A stretch of DNA of 64,000 nucleotides. Source: Myxococcales bacterium (GTDB lineage: Bacteria > Myxococcota > Myxococcia > Myxococcales > JAKAPL01). Shown here piece after piece: positions 8,398-18,371 of this stretch. The translations under genes were made by a program, and so were the position numbers. Under the pieces are notes generated by a model that saw only the letters and a program-made list of their open reading frames with translations, made no database searches and was not told the DNA's origin. The first letter of the stretch is position 1, and the number at the start of each line of letters is the position of its first letter. The stretch spans positions 26,693 to 90,692 of the forward strand of contig JAJXUD010000002.1 in assembly GCA_021783235.1 (NCBI GenBank), read 5' to 3'.

Positions 8398-9501
8398 TCA
8401 GCCGGTGGTGATGACGCGACGGCTGATCGAGGCCGATTCGATCCCGACCCCGGCCGGGAAGGTCGAGGCGAAGTGAATCGAGAAGATCCGGATCCGGCAC
8501 TTGCCCAGCGTGGGGCAGCTGTTCGCCTTGAGCGTGTATGGCGACGTGACGCTCTGCTGGTAGAGCTGAAGGGTCTCGGGGCTCGAGCTGGCGTCGAGGA
8601 CCTCGATGTCGTCCTCCTCGGTTCCCGGCGCGCTCACCCAGGTGATCGTCTGATCGCTCGAGGCGGCGAGCGGGCTCGGGACCGAGAGCGAGTTCGGGCC
8701 CTGCGTCAGCGGCTCATTGTCCACGACGCAGCTTCCGTTCGGGTAGCCCTTGCCTCGCACCGCGAATCGGTAGTTCCCCGCGACCGCCGAGGTCCCCGAG
8801 GAGGTCCAGGCATAGCGGCCGTCGAGGTAGGGATTGCCGCTGCCTGAGCGCTGATTGAGCGCCAGGGTGGTGCCGCTCGGGTCGGTCGCGATCACCGTGG
8901 CGTTGGCGAGCTCGCCCGCGCCGGTGATGTCGGGCACCTCGGCGATCAGGGCGAGGAGGAGCGTCTCGGGAACGTCCACGTCGAAGTCGGACCAGGCGGA
9001 GCAGACGGCGGTGTTGACGTCGACGGTGATGGGAGACGGTCCCGGGGAGGCGGGGTGCGGGTCGATCCCGAAGCGGTCGCCTGGCTGCGCGGGGTTACCG
9101 TCGCCGTCGAGATCGTACTGGGCCGCGAGGTAGTACGAGCCGCCGGCGTCGACCCCCTCGAACGAGAAGGTGCCGCCGTCGCCCGCGATCACCGTCGCCT
9201 GCGGCGCCTCGATGCCGCCGTCCGAGACGTTCGGGTAATGGTCCCACTCGTAGACCCAGGCGAGGTTCGAAGGGATGGCTCCCCCGTTGAGGGCGACCGT
9301 GCCGTAGAGCCCCGTGCCGGCGTCGCTTCCCGCCCCCCCGTCCATCCCGATGGCGCCCCCGGAGGGCTCGCACTGACCCGACTGGCAGCTCTGGCCCGAG
9401 GGGCAGACGGTGCTGTCCTGGCAGAGCGCGCCGGTCTCGTTCGGCGGACAGGCGGCGAGCGCCAGCGCCGCGACGGCGAGAGGGGAGACGAGACGGTTCA
9501 T
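8398..9501 (-). CDS. Uncharacterised secreted lipoprotein with Cys-rich N-terminus
   Basis: This 367-aa protein has a lipoprotein signal peptide (MNRLVSPLAVAALALAAC, lipobox ALAAC). A short Cys-rich segment follows (CQDSTVCPSGQSCQSGQC), a knot common in myxobacterial surface proteins. The rest is beta-rich with Ser/Gly/Thr-rich stretches, including a carboxypeptidase-regulatory-like part (GTVALNGGAIPSNLAWVYEW...TFSFEGVDAGGSYYLAAQYD). No enzymatic motif is visible. Its start overlaps the stop of the TPR gene upstream by four bases (ATGA), so the two are co-expressed. Confidence 0.7.
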   Translation of the reverse strand: MNRLVSPLAVAALALAACPPNETGALCQDSTVCPSGQSCQSGQCEPSGGAIGMDGGAGSDAGTGLYGTVALNGGAIPSNLAWVYEWDHYPNVSDGGIEAPQATVIAGDGGTFSFEGVDAGGSYYLAAQYDLDGDGNPAQPGDRFGIDPHPASPGPSPITVDVNTAVCSAWSDFDVDVPETLLLALIAEVPDITGAGELANATVIATDPSGTTLALNQRSGSGNPYLDGRYAWTSSGTSAVAGNYRFAVRGKGYPNGSCVVDNEPLTQGPNSLSVPSPLAASSDQTITWVSAPGTEEDDIEVLDASSSPETLQLYQQSVTSPYTLKANSCPTLGKCRIRIFSIHFASTFPAGVGIESASISRRVITTG

Positions 9502-10181
9502 CGGCCATCCTCGAGGACGTAGACCACGGCGCCCGCGATCGCGAGCGCCGCCCCGACCCCGTAGCCGACGAGCGCCCCGGTCCAGAGCCCGTTCGCGCTG
9601 CCGTACTGCGAGGCGATCTGGCTCCGGGTCAGCGGCGCGACCGTCGGCTGCGCGGCGGCCTGCGAGGCGAAGAAATTGAGCGTCCCGCCGGTGAGGAGGC
9701 CGGCGGCCCCGGCGCCGAAGAAGATCTCGCTGAGCAGGTGGCCGCGCGGACGCCTTTGGTCGGCCGTCGCCTCGGGTGAGGCGGGCGCCCTCTCGGGGCC
9801 GGTCACGAGGATGGGGGCGGGCGCGCTCGTTTGGCTCAGCTTCGCATCGATCGAGGCGATCGTCGTCTCGACCGCCGGCCGGTCGTCGGCGTCGGGCTTT
9901 CGCTCGAGGTACTGAACGTAAAAGCGCCGGGCGTTCGGCAGGTCCGCGAGCTTCTCGTACGCCTGGGCGGTGTCGAAGCTCAGGGCGGCGTTCGGCGCCC
10001 TCTCGTCGGCGGCCTGGAAGTCCGCGATGGCCCGTGAGTAGTCCCCGGCGCGGTATTCGCGGACGCCCGCCTCGTAGCGCGCCTTGGCCTCAGGGTCGAC
10101 GTCGGCCCGCGCCGCGTCCGACGCGCAGAGCGCGCTCCCGAGCGAGAGGACCAGCACGAAGCGGACGAGCGGAGAGCGCAT
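9498..10181 (-). CDS. Periplasmic TPR-repeat protein with C-terminal membrane segment
   Basis: I place the start at 10181, where MRSPLVRFVLVLSLGSALCASDAARA forms a clean signal peptide; the open frame upstream of it shows nothing coding-like. The 227-aa product has tetratricopeptide-like helices at about residues 30-95 (ARYEAGVREYRAGDYSRAIADFQAADERAP; ALSFDTAQAYEKLADLPNARRFYVQYLERKP). Two hydrophobic segments follow near residues 160-180 and 200-220. This layout is common among myxobacterial envelope proteins of unknown function. It is coupled to the downstream lipoprotein gene. Confidence 0.7.
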   Translation of the reverse strand: MRSPLVRFVLVLSLGSALCASDAARADVDPEAKARYEAGVREYRAGDYSRAIADFQAADERAPNAALSFDTAQAYEKLADLPNARRFYVQYLERKPDADDRPAVETTIASIDAKLSQTSAPAPILVTGPERAPASPEATADQRRPRGHLLSEIFFGAGAAGLLTGGTLNFFASQAAAQPTVAPLTRSQIASQYGSANGLWTGALVGYGVGAALAIAGAVVYVLEDGR

Positions 10182-10290
10182 GGCGGGCTGGATTATGGAC
10201 GAACGGACGAGCGCCCTCAACCTCCCCCGGTGCCTCGTTTGACAGAGGGCGCCGCGGGCCCGTAGCGTCGACGGCAGGAGGTGACCGCTG

Positions 10291-11292
10291 ATGCGCGCGT
10301 CCGTCATCGGCGCGGGGAGCTGGGGGACCGCGCTCGCCCTCGTGCTCGCGAGGAAGGGCTTTCCGGTCCAGCTGTGGGCCCACGACCCCGAGAAGGCTCG
10401 GGCCATGGCCAAGGCGGGGGAGAACTCCGTCTACCTGCCGGGCTTTCCGCTGCCGCCGTCCCTCCACGTGACCGGCTCGCTCGAGGAGGCGCTCTCGGGG
10501 GCGGAGCTCGTCGTCGAGGTGGTTCCTTCGCACGCCGTCCGCGACGTCATGGGCCGGGCGGCGCCCCTCCTGTCGCCCGGGGTCCCGATCGTCACTGCCT
10601 CGAAGGGCATCGAGAACGGCACCCTCTCGACGATGACCGAGGTGCTCGAGGACGTGCTCCCGCCGCTCCTCCACCCCTACGTCTGCGTGCTCTCCGGTCC
10701 TTCGTTCGCCCGGGAGGTCGCGCAGGGGCTTCCCACCGCGGTCTCGGTGGCCTCGCGCTGGGAGCGGATCGCCCGCGAGGTGCAGCAGGCCTTCTCGGCC
10801 CCGCGCTTTCGCGTCTACACCTGCCTCGACGTGGTGGGGGTCGAGCTCGGCGGCGCGCTCAAGAACGTCATCGCCATCGGCGCCGGGATCTCCGATGGGC
10901 TCGGCTTCGGCCAGAACAGCCGCGCCGCGCTCATCACCCGCGGCGTCGCGGAGATCTCGCGGCTCGCGGTCGCGAAGGGCGCCTCGCCGCTGACGCTCTC
11001 GGGGCTCGCGGGCCTCGGCGACCTCGTGCTCACCTGCACGGGCCAGCTCTCCCGAAACCGGACGGTCGGGCTCGAGCTCGGCAAGGGGCGCAAGCTCGAG
11101 GAGATCCTGGGCGAGATGAAGATGGTCGCCGAGGGCGTGAAGAACGCCCGCTCGACGCACGATCTCGCGAAGAGGCTCGAGGTCGACCTGCCGATCTGCG
11201 AGGCGGTCTACCGGGTGCTCTACGAGGGCGTCGCCCCCCGCGACGCCGTGGTCGATCTGCTGAACCGCGAGGCGAAGGCCGAGTTCGTCTGA
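10291..11292 (+). CDS. gpsA: Glycerol-3-phosphate dehydrogenase [NAD(P)+]
   Basis: This 333-aa enzyme reduces dihydroxyacetone phosphate to sn-glycerol 3-phosphate, the backbone for phospholipid synthesis, in the cytoplasm. The N-terminal Rossmann motif is [10 protein letters not shown] (residues 7-16). The family segments [24 protein letters not shown] and [18 protein letters not shown] are present; the conserved catalytic lysine is in the last one. GLGDLVLTC and the C-terminal [14 protein letters not shown] also match. Length is as expected. It is transcribed alone, divergent from the TPR gene and convergent with lolA. Confidence 0.97.
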   Translation: MRASVIGAGSWGTALALVLARKGFPVQLWAHDPEKARAMAKAGENSVYLPGFPLPPSLHVTGSLEEALSGAELVVEVVPSHAVRDVMGRAAPLLSPGVPIVTASKGIENGTLSTMTEVLEDVLPPLLHPYVCVLSGPSFAREVAQGLPTAVSVASRWERIAREVQQAFSAPRFRVYTCLDVVGVELGGALKNVIAIGAGISDGLGFGQNSRAALITRGVAEISRLAVAKGASPLTLSGLAGLGDLVLTCTGQLSRNRTVGLELGKGRKLEEILGEMKMVAEGVKNARSTHDLAKRLEVDLPICEAVYRVLYEGVAPRDAVVDLLNREAKAEFV

Positions 11293-11310
11293 TCCGAGGC
11301 CGACGGGCCG

Positions 11311-11961
11311 CTACTTTGCGCCGCCCTCCGGGGCGCTCCTCACGACCTCGGTCCCGGGCGGCAGCGTCAGCGTGAACGCCCTCGCCTCGATGCCCGTGTT
11401 CGTCCGGATCTCGGTGAAGTCGAAGCGGTTCTCGTCCCCGGCGCCGTCGACGACGAGGCTCTCGCGCACCGCCCAGCTCCTCGGGTCGAGCACGAAGTAG
11501 ATCCGCTTCAGCCGCGGGTCCGGCCTCTTCGGCACGAGCTCGAGGCGTATCCCCTCGGCGAGATCGGTCCGATCCGGCGTGCCCACGGAAAACTCCCGCT
11601 CGAGCCTACCCTGGCCGAACAAGAACGCCACCGACGCCGAGAGCTCCGCCGACTTGAAGCTCCCCTCCATCGCCTGCTGGGCGTCCGGGACATAGCTCGT
11701 GAACCGGTCGCCCGAGACGACGAAGCTCTTCGGTTCGGGCGCGTCGTAGTCGAAGCGGAGCATCCCCGGCCGCTTCCAGAGGAGCGTGCCCGAGCTGTGC
11801 AGCGTCTTGTGCAGCGCTGGGCTCACGTAGGTCTGCGAGAAGCGCGCCCGGAGATCCTTCGCCTTCTCGTAGAGCTCCTGCATCCGCGCCACCGGCTGCT
11901 CGAGCGGATGGGGCGGCGGGGCGGCGGCGAAGGACAGCGCGAGCGCCAGGGCGGTGATCAT
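11311..11961 (-). CDS. lolA: Outer-membrane lipoprotein carrier protein LolA
   Basis: This 216-aa periplasmic protein would ferry lipoproteins from the LolCDE complex to the outer membrane. It has a signal peptide (MITALALALSFAAAPPPH) and the LolA fold signature: DLRARFSQTYVSP, then SGTLLWKRPGMLRFDYDAPEPKSFVVSGDRFTSYVPD spread over residues 40-95, an incomplete beta-barrel. It lies 25 bp downstream of trmH at the end of the rplU-rpmA-obgE-trmH run. No LolB is expected outside beta/gammaproteobacteria. Confidence 0.88.
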   Translation of the reverse strand: MITALALALSFAAAPPPHPLEQPVARMQELYEKAKDLRARFSQTYVSPALHKTLHSSGTLLWKRPGMLRFDYDAPEPKSFVVSGDRFTSYVPDAQQAMEGSFKSAELSASVAFLFGQGRLEREFSVGTPDRTDLAEGIRLELVPKRPDPRLKRIYFVLDPRSWAVRESLVVDGAGDENRFDFTEIRTNTGIEARAFTLTLPPGTEVVRSAPEGGAK

Positions 11962-11985
11962 CGGGTCGTCTCCTCGCTGCGGAGC

Positions 11986-12630
11986 CTAACGCAGCCCGAG
12001 CCGCTTCGCCTGCTTGACGGCCCGGGCGCAGAAATCACTGGTGAGGCGTTGACGGTCCTCGGGCGCGAGATCGCCCGTGAGCCCGAGGCGGCGCCTCGCG
12101 TCGACGGCGGCCCAGAGCGCGATCGCGGCCGCCACCGAGACGTTGAAACTCTGGGTGAAGCCGGCCATGGGGATGTGGAAGCGCGCGTCGGCGGCCTCGG
12201 CCATGGCGCTGGTCACGCCGTCGTGCTCGTTGCCGAAGACGAGCGCGATCTTCCGCTCGAAGGGGATCTCATGGAGCGGCACGGCGTCGCCCGAGCAGAG
12301 GCTCGCGTAGACGGCGTGGCCGGTGTCGTGCAGCGCCTGGGTGGCCGCCCGCGCGTCCGCGTGGCGGTGGAGCGTCAGCCATTTGTCGGCTCCCTGCGTC
12401 ACCGCCGCGTTCGGTCGAAAGCCGCTCGCCGCTTCGACGACGTGCACGTCCTGAAGCCCGAGCCCCTCGGCGGTCCTCAGGATGGCCGCGAGGTTGTGCG
12501 GGTCGTGGATCCCCTCGAGCACGATCGAAAGCGACCGGCTGCGCGCCGCGACCACCCGCTCGATCCGCTCGATCCGCCGCTCGAGGAGGAGCTCTCGGGG
12601 CTCGAGCGCCGTCGCCGCGGGCCGGTTCAC
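11986..12630 (-). CDS. trmH: SpoU/TrmH-family tRNA 2'-O-ribose methyltransferase
   Basis: This 214-aa SPOUT-class enzyme probably methylates G18 in tRNA. Motif 1 is HDPHNLAAILRTAEGLG with the conserved Asn and Arg. Motif 2 is KIALVFGNEHDGVT and motif 3 is FTQSFNVSVAAAIAL with the conserved N-x-S of the trefoil knot. The C-terminal helix (FCARAVKQAKRLGLR) resembles E. coli TrmH. The GTG start directly follows the obgE stop (TAG-GTG, no gap), which suggests translational coupling. G18 specificity is inferred from overall similarity. Confidence 0.85.
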   Translation of the reverse strand: MNRPAATALEPRELLLERRIERIERVVAARSRSLSIVLEGIHDPHNLAAILRTAEGLGLQDVHVVEAASGFRPNAAVTQGADKWLTLHRHADARAATQALHDTGHAVYASLCSGDAVPLHEIPFERKIALVFGNEHDGVTSAMAEAADARFHIPMAGFTQSFNVSVAAAIALWAAVDARRRLGLTGDLAPEDRQRLTSDFCARAVKQAKRLGLR

Positions 12631-13644
<1,014 letters not shown>

Positions 13645-13677
13645 TGCTGCGGCCGCCGGGGCCGCCCGGCGCCTCGG

Positions 13678-13932
13678 CTAGGCCGGATAGACGGAGACCT
13701 TCTTCCGGTCTCGTCCCAGCCGCTCGTACTTCACGGTGCCGTCGACCGTGGCGAAGATGGTGAAGTCCTTGCCGAGGCCGACGTTCTTGCCCGGGTGAAT
13801 CTTCGTCCCCACCTGCCGGACGAGGATGCTGCCCGCGCTGACCTTCTCGCCAGCGTACACCTTGATGCCGCGGGCCTGCCCCGGCGAGTCGCGGCCGTTG
13901 CGGCTCGAGCCCTGTCCTTTTTTGTGCGCCAT
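13678..13932 (-). CDS. rpmA: Ribosomal protein bL27
   Basis: This 84-aa protein begins [19 protein letters not shown] and continues with [19 protein letters not shown], the standard bL27 sequence. The N-terminal tail reaches the peptidyl-transferase centre of the 50S subunit. There is no Firmicutes-type N-terminal cleavage extension. It is 12 bp downstream of rplU and 33 bp upstream of obgE. Confidence 0.98.
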   Translation of the reverse strand: MAHKKGQGSSRNGRDSPGQARGIKVYAGEKVSAGSILVRQVGTKIHPGKNVGLGKDFTIFATVDGTVKYERLGRDRKKVSVYPA

Positions 13933-13944
13933 GGGTCTCTGCTC

Positions 13945-14250
13945 CTAGGCCTGGATCGCCGTGATCTTGAGCTCGGTGAACGGCTGCCGGTGGCCGCGCT
14001 TGTAGGTGTAGCCCTCTTTGCGCTTGTGGAAGTGAATGACCTTGGCCCCGCGCCCGTGCGCGGTGATCTCGGCCGTCACCTTGGCGCCTTCCACGGTGGG
14101 ACGGCCGACCTTGACGGCCTCGTTCCCTCCGACCATGAGGACGTCGAGGTCGACCTTCGCCCCCACGTCCGCCAGCAGCTTCTCCACGCGGAGCACGTCG
14201 CCTTCGCTCACGCGGTATTGCTTGCCCCCGGTCTTGATGACGGCGTACAT
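13945..14250 (-). CDS. rplU: Ribosomal protein bL21
   Basis: This 101-aa protein starts [18 protein letters not shown], the diagnostic bL21 N-terminus, and ends with [22 protein letters not shown] use the ATG at 14250; an in-frame TTG two codons upstream is less likely. It is the first gene of the rplU-rpmA-obgE-trmH-lolA series, with 51 bp to the gatB stop upstream, so the promoter may lie in or before gatB. Confidence 0.97.
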   Translation of the reverse strand: MYAVIKTGGKQYRVSEGDVLRVEKLLADVGAKVDLDVLMVGGNEAVKVGRPTVEGAKVTAEITAHGRGAKVIHFHKRKEGYTYKRGHRQPFTELKITAIQA

Positions 14251-14301
14251 CGGCAACTCCTTCGAAAAGGGCCGGTACTACACCAGAACTCCGCTCGGGA
14301 G

Positions 14302-15759
14302 TCAACCGAGCTTCTTCTTGAGGATCTCTCCGATGACGGCCGGGTTGCCCTGGCCGCGCATCTCCTTCATCACTTGCCCGACGAAGAAGCCGATGAGCTG
14401 CGTCTTCCCGGCCCGGTACTTCGCCACCTCGCCCTGAGCGCGGGCGAGCACGGCGTCGACCGCGGCCTCGGTCTGGCCCGCGTCCGAGACCTGGGTCAGC
14501 CCCTTCGCCTTCGCGATCTCGCGCGGCGCCCCGCCGGTCCGGACGAGCTCGGCGAGGACCTCCTTCATGGCGGCGCCCGACAGCTCGCCCGCGTCGACGA
14601 GTCGGAGGAGCTCGCCGAAGGTCTCGGGGGTCGCCCGCTGCGACCCGAGCGTCTCGCCCGCGTCCCGGACCGCGGCCACGAGCTCGTTGACGACCCGCTT
14701 CGAGAGCTTGCCGGCGTCGGGGTAGCCCGGGAGCGCCCGCTCGAACCAGTCCGCGAGAGGCCGCTCGTCGGTGAGCGTCGCCGCCTCGGCCGCGCCCACG
14801 CCGAGCGCGCGGTAGCGGGCGGCGCGCGCCGCCGGCAGTTCGGGGAGCCCCTCGCGTACCTTCGCCACCCAGTCGGCCGAGACCACGCACGGCGGCAGGT
14901 CGGGCTCGGGGAAGTAGCGATAGTCGTGCGCCTCCTCCTTCGTGCGCAACGATCGCGTCTCGCCCTTCTGGGGATCGTAGGTCCGGGTCTCCTGCACGAC
15001 GCGCCCGCCCGACTCGAGCAGATCGATCTGGCGAGAGATCTCGTACTCGATCGCCTGTCGGAGGAAGCGGAAGCTGTTCATGTTCTTGAGTTCGGCGCGG
15101 GTGCCGAGCGCGTTCGAACCGAAGGGGCGCACGCTCACGTTCGCGTCGCAGCGCAGCGAGCCCTCCTCGAGGTTCCCGTCGTTGACGCCGAGGTACATGA
15201 GAACGGCGCGCAGCGACTTCAGGTAGTCCGAGGCCTCCTGTGCGCTCGAGAGGTCGGGCTCGCTCACGATCTCGAGCAGCGGCACGCCCGCCCGGTTGAA
15301 GTCGACGAGGCTCCCCTCGGCCTCGCCATGGAGGTTCTTGCCGGCGTCCTCCTCCATGTGGATGCGCCGGATGCGGACCCTCTTGCCCGACGGGAGCGCG
15401 AGCCCGCCGTGCTCGCAGATGGGCAGGTCGTACTGCGAGATCTGGTAGCCCTTCGGCAGGTCCGGGTAGAAGTAGTTCTTGCGCGACCAGACCGAGGTCT
15501 CGCGGACCGCGCAGCCGAGGGCGAGGCCGGTCCGGATCGCGAACTCGACCACTTGTCGGTTCAAGACCGGCAGCACTCCCGGCATCCCGAGGCAGACCGG
15601 GCAGGTGTGGTGGTTCGGCAGCGCCCCGAACTCCGTCGAGCAGCCGCAGAAGATCTTGCTCTTCGTGAGCAGCTGCGCGTGGACCTCGAGGCCCAGCACC
15701 GGCTCCCAGGCGGCGGCGTCGCCCGTGCGCGGGGCGCTCGTCTTGGCGGTGGCCTGCAC
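14302..15759 (-). CDS. gatB: Aspartyl/glutamyl-tRNA(Asn/Gln) amidotransferase subunit B
   Basis: This 485-aa protein carries the family signatures [18 protein letters not shown] with Cys residues of the zinc site (CGCSTEFG...CPVCLGMPG) and [20 protein letters not shown] sequence ([16 protein letters not shown]). [14 protein letters not shown] is present, and the C-terminal YqeY-like tail domain is at about residues 330-485. GatB is the tRNA-binding kinase-like subunit of GatCAB, which converts Glu-tRNA(Gln) and Asp-tRNA(Asn) into the correct aminoacyl-tRNAs. gatA and gatC are not in this window. Confidence 0.97.
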   Translation of the reverse strand: MQATAKTSAPRTGDAAAWEPVLGLEVHAQLLTKSKIFCGCSTEFGALPNHHTCPVCLGMPGVLPVLNRQVVEFAIRTGLALGCAVRETSVWSRKNYFYPDLPKGYQISQYDLPICEHGGLALPSGKRVRIRRIHMEEDAGKNLHGEAEGSLVDFNRAGVPLLEIVSEPDLSSAQEASDYLKSLRAVLMYLGVNDGNLEEGSLRCDANVSVRPFGSNALGTRAELKNMNSFRFLRQAIEYEISRQIDLLESGGRVVQETRTYDPQKGETRSLRTKEEAHDYRYFPEPDLPPCVVSADWVAKVREGLPELPAARAARYRALGVGAAEAATLTDERPLADWFERALPGYPDAGKLSKRVVNELVAAVRDAGETLGSQRATPETFGELLRLVDAGELSGAAMKEVLAELVRTGGAPREIAKAKGLTQVSDAGQTEAAVDAVLARAQGEVAKYRAGKTQLIGFFVGQVMKEMRGQGNPAVIGEILKKKLG

Positions 15760-16098
15760 CTAGCTCCTCGGCGCCTGCGAAAGCTCCGTCCCGAGGCGGC
15801 GCGTCAGCATCAGCGCCCAGAGGCGGAGGTCGGCCGCGAGGCTGTAGAGCGGGTAGCGGAAGGTCGCCGGGCGGTTCTTCTCGACGAAGAGGTGGCCCGT
15901 CCAGGCGAGGCCGTAGCCGAGGAGCGGCGCGCCCCAGAGGAGCGCCGGCAGCCCGAACGACGCCGCCGCGACGATCGAGCCGATCGCGCAGGTCGTGCCC
16001 ACGAAGTGGAGCGCGCGGTTCGCCCGGCTCGAGTGCTCGCCCAGGTAGTAGGGCCAGAAGTCGCGGAAGGTTCGGATCTCGCCCGGCACGCCGCGCAC
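15760..16098 (-). CDS. DUF962/Mpo1-like small membrane protein
   Basis: With a GTG start at 16098 the protein has 112 residues, the usual size of the family; a longer reading (to 16287) would run under the divergent DUF4091 gene and adds only low-complexity sequence. The signature is FRDFWPYYLGEHSSRANRALHFVGT with the His-x(2,3) pairs, followed by two short hydrophobic hairpins and GHLFVEKNRPATFRYPLYSL. In yeast the Mpo1 relative is an iron-dependent 2-hydroxy fatty acid dioxygenase; whether this bacterial protein has that activity is unknown. It directly abuts the gatB start. Confidence 0.8.
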   Translation of the reverse strand: MRGVPGEIRTFRDFWPYYLGEHSSRANRALHFVGTTCAIGSIVAAASFGLPALLWGAPLLGYGLAWTGHLFVEKNRPATFRYPLYSLAADLRLWALMLTRRLGTELSQAPRS

Positions 16099-16217
16099 GC
16101 TAGCAAAGAGCGCTGCCCGGGCCAAGGCCGCGCACGCGGCGCCCCGGGGCAGCGAGATCGGCCCCCCGGCTGCCCGTCTGTTGCGACCGCGCGTCGGTTC
16201 TTGGTTCCTTGCCGCCC

Positions 16218-18326
16218 ATGAAAAGCCACCGGGCGCTCCTGCCGCTCTCCCTGCTGCTCGCCGCTCCTGCCCTCGCGCAGGCGCCAAACGTCGGCGCCCT
16301 CCCCGAGACCGAGAAGGTCCGCGGCGACCTCCCCCCGCCGCCGCTCCTCACCTCGATCGCGCTCTCCGACGCCCAGAACGAGTTCGCGGCCTTCCAACTC
16401 GTCGTCGCGGCCTCGGGCGCGCCCGTCACCGTCGAGGACGTCTCGCTCTCCGACCTGACGGGCCCGGGCGGCGCGAAGCTGTCGGGCGCCTCGGCGCTGG
16501 TCTACCGCGAGGCCATGGTGGCGGTGATGAGCCCCTCGAACTCGGCGGGCGCGGTGGGCGACTGGCCCGATCCGCTCGTCCCGAAGCTGGACGACTTCTA
16601 CGGGGAGACGCGCAACGCCTTTCCGGTCACGGTCTCCGCAGGCCGCAGCCAGCCGTTCTACCTCGAGCTCCACGTGCCGGCGGGCCAGCCGCCCGGCGGC
16701 TACGCGGGCGCGGCGACCGCGAGCTTCTCGGACGGCACGAGCGCGAGCGTCCCTGTGACGCTGCGGGTGCGGGCCTTCGCGCTCCCTTCGACCTCGTCGC
16801 TCACCACGGCCTTCGGCTTCGACTGGGACGGTCCCTGCGTCGGCCACTTCGGCGGCTACGGAGCGCCGAACTGCACCGATCCGCAGCTCGAGGCGCTGAA
16901 CGCGCTCTACTTCCAGGACGCGCTGAACCATCGGCTCACCATCAGCGCGCTCGTCTACGCGCCGCCCGTCTCGAGCGGCCAGGGGAGCTTCTCGACCTTC
17001 GACCAGCTCTACGGCCCGTTCTTGAACGGGACGGCGCTGACGAAGCCCGACCAGCTTCAGGGCGCGCAGCTCACCTCGATCCAGTACGTCGGCGACTGGT
17101 CGTCCGCCTCATTCGCCGCCTGGGCCGCGCACTTCAAGGCGAACGGCTGGTTCTCACGCCTCTTTGACTACACCTGCGACGAGCCGCCCATGACCTGCGC
17201 CTGGAGCGACATCCCGACCCGGGCGGCCATCGTCCACGCGGGCGACCCGAACTTCCGCACGCTGGTGACCACCGACCTCGCGAACGCGACGGCGAACGGG
17301 GTCCTGTCGTCGATCGACATCCTCGTGCCCATCGACAACTCGCTCGACCCGGCGTCGGGGGACACGCGGCCCGCGTACGCAAACTTCCTGACGACGCCCG
17401 ACTCGCTCCTCTGGACCTACCAATCGTGCTCGCCGACCTCGACCTGCGTCGACGGCGCGCAGGGCGGCGATCCGAGCTGGCCGATGCGTTACCTCGACGA
17501 GAGCGCCGCCTCGAACCGGCTGCTCGAGTGGGTGGATTTTGCCGAGAACGTGACCGGCGAGCTCTACTACGACACCACCATGAGCATGGCGGTCTATGGC
17601 GCCGCCGCCTGGCAGAACGAGTACGTCTTCGGCAACAACGGCGACGGCTCGCTCTTCTACCCAGGCAGCCCGTCGATCATCGGCGGCACGCACGACATCC
17701 CGATCGAGAGCCTGCGGCTGAAGCTCTTGCGCGGCGGCCTGCAGGATTACGAGTATCTCCACGAGCTCTCGGCGCTCGGCGACGTCGATTCGGCCAAGGC
17801 GGCGCTCGCGCTCGTCGCCCAGTCGGCGAGCCAGTTCACGCAGGATGGCGCGGTCTTCGAGGAAGCGCGCGCACAGATGGCCGACGCGATCGAGCGCGAC
17901 CTCGGCGTCTCGTCGTCGGGCGGCGGCGCCCCCGACGCGGGGACGGCTGCGTCCGACGCGGGGACGCCTGCGCCAGACGCGGGGACGCCTGCGTCCGACG
18001 CTGGGACGGAGACGCCCGATGCCGGGACGGAGACGCCCGACGCCGGGAGTTCGAACTCGCCCGACGGCGGCGGCTCCCTCTGGCCCGCCTTGGACATCGA
18101 GCGGCCCCACGCGCCGCTCTTCCCGCCCCTCGCGGCCCCGAGAAGCCCCACGACCAGCGAAACCCGGGGGGCGCGCGCCGCCGTCGGCCGCGGCTGCGGC
18201 ACGGGGCCGGGAGGGACGGACTTCACCGCCGCCGTGACACTCCTTCTAGCCGCGATGACACTCGGCTCCCGGCCGAAGCGGCTGAAGCAGACCGAGGCCG
18301 GCGGCGGCAACGGGAGCGGCAAGTAG
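16218..18326 (+). CDS. Secreted DUF4091 glycoside-hydrolase-like protein with MYXO-CTERM-like tail
   Basis: This 702-aa protein has a signal peptide (MKSHRALLPLSLLLAAPALAQ). A beta-sandwich domain follows (NEFAAFQLVVAASGAPVTVED...LSDLTGPGG), then a TIM-barrel-like region and the DUF4091 C-terminal region (LKLLRGGLQDYEYLHELSALGD, about residues 495-515). DUF4091 proteins are predicted carbohydrate-active enzymes; no activity can be assigned. After the domain comes an Asp-Ala-Gly-Thr linker, then a tail with GRGCGTG, a hydrophobic stretch (FTAAVTLLLAAMTLG) and basic residues (SRPKRLK). This resembles the MYXO-CTERM sorting signal. The second ATG at 16218 gives the clean signal peptide. Confidence 0.8.
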   Translation: MKSHRALLPLSLLLAAPALAQAPNVGALPETEKVRGDLPPPPLLTSIALSDAQNEFAAFQLVVAASGAPVTVEDVSLSDLTGPGGAKLSGASALVYREAMVAVMSPSNSAGAVGDWPDPLVPKLDDFYGETRNAFPVTVSAGRSQPFYLELHVPAGQPPGGYAGAATASFSDGTSASVPVTLRVRAFALPSTSSLTTAFGFDWDGPCVGHFGGYGAPNCTDPQLEALNALYFQDALNHRLTISALVYAPPVSSGQGSFSTFDQLYGPFLNGTALTKPDQLQGAQLTSIQYVGDWSSASFAAWAAHFKANGWFSRLFDYTCDEPPMTCAWSDIPTRAAIVHAGDPNFRTLVTTDLANATANGVLSSIDILVPIDNSLDPASGDTRPAYANFLTTPDSLLWTYQSCSPTSTCVDGAQGGDPSWPMRYLDESAASNRLLEWVDFAENVTGELYYDTTMSMAVYGAAAWQNEYVFGNNGDGSLFYPGSPSIIGGTHDIPIESLRLKLLRGGLQDYEYLHELSALGDVDSAKAALALVAQSASQFTQDGAVFEEARAQMADAIERDLGVSSSGGGAPDAGTAASDAGTPAPDAGTPASDAGTETPDAGTETPDAGSSNSPDGGGSLWPALDIERPHAPLFPPLAAPRSPTTSETRGARAAVGRGCGTGPGGTDFTAAVTLLLAAMTLGSRPKRLKQTEAGGGNGSGK
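17929..18058 (+). repeat. Tandem GACGCGGGGACG-type repeat encoding Asp-Ala-Gly linker
   Basis: Imperfect 18-24-bp units around the core GACGCGGGGACG/GACGCCGGGACG repeat about seven times. They encode alternating P/S-D-A-G-T-x-x units that link the DUF4091 domain to the C-terminal sorting tail. Such Asp-Ala-Gly linkers are common in myxobacterial cell-surface proteins. Copy number is probably unstable between strains. Confidence 0.75.
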
Positions 18327-18371
18327 CTCAGCGGGCATCCCCAGGGGCGCACGCAGGGGCCCCGGGTCTTT

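Noticed and set aside
15760..16287. 175-aa version of the DUF962 protein
   Set aside because: The extra N-terminus overlaps the divergent DUF4091 gene and its promoter and is low-complexity; the GTG at 16098 gives the normal family length.
17929..18058. CRISPR-like repeats
   Set aside because: The units are contiguous, imperfect and encode a protein linker; there are no spacers. No CRISPR array was seen anywhere in the window.
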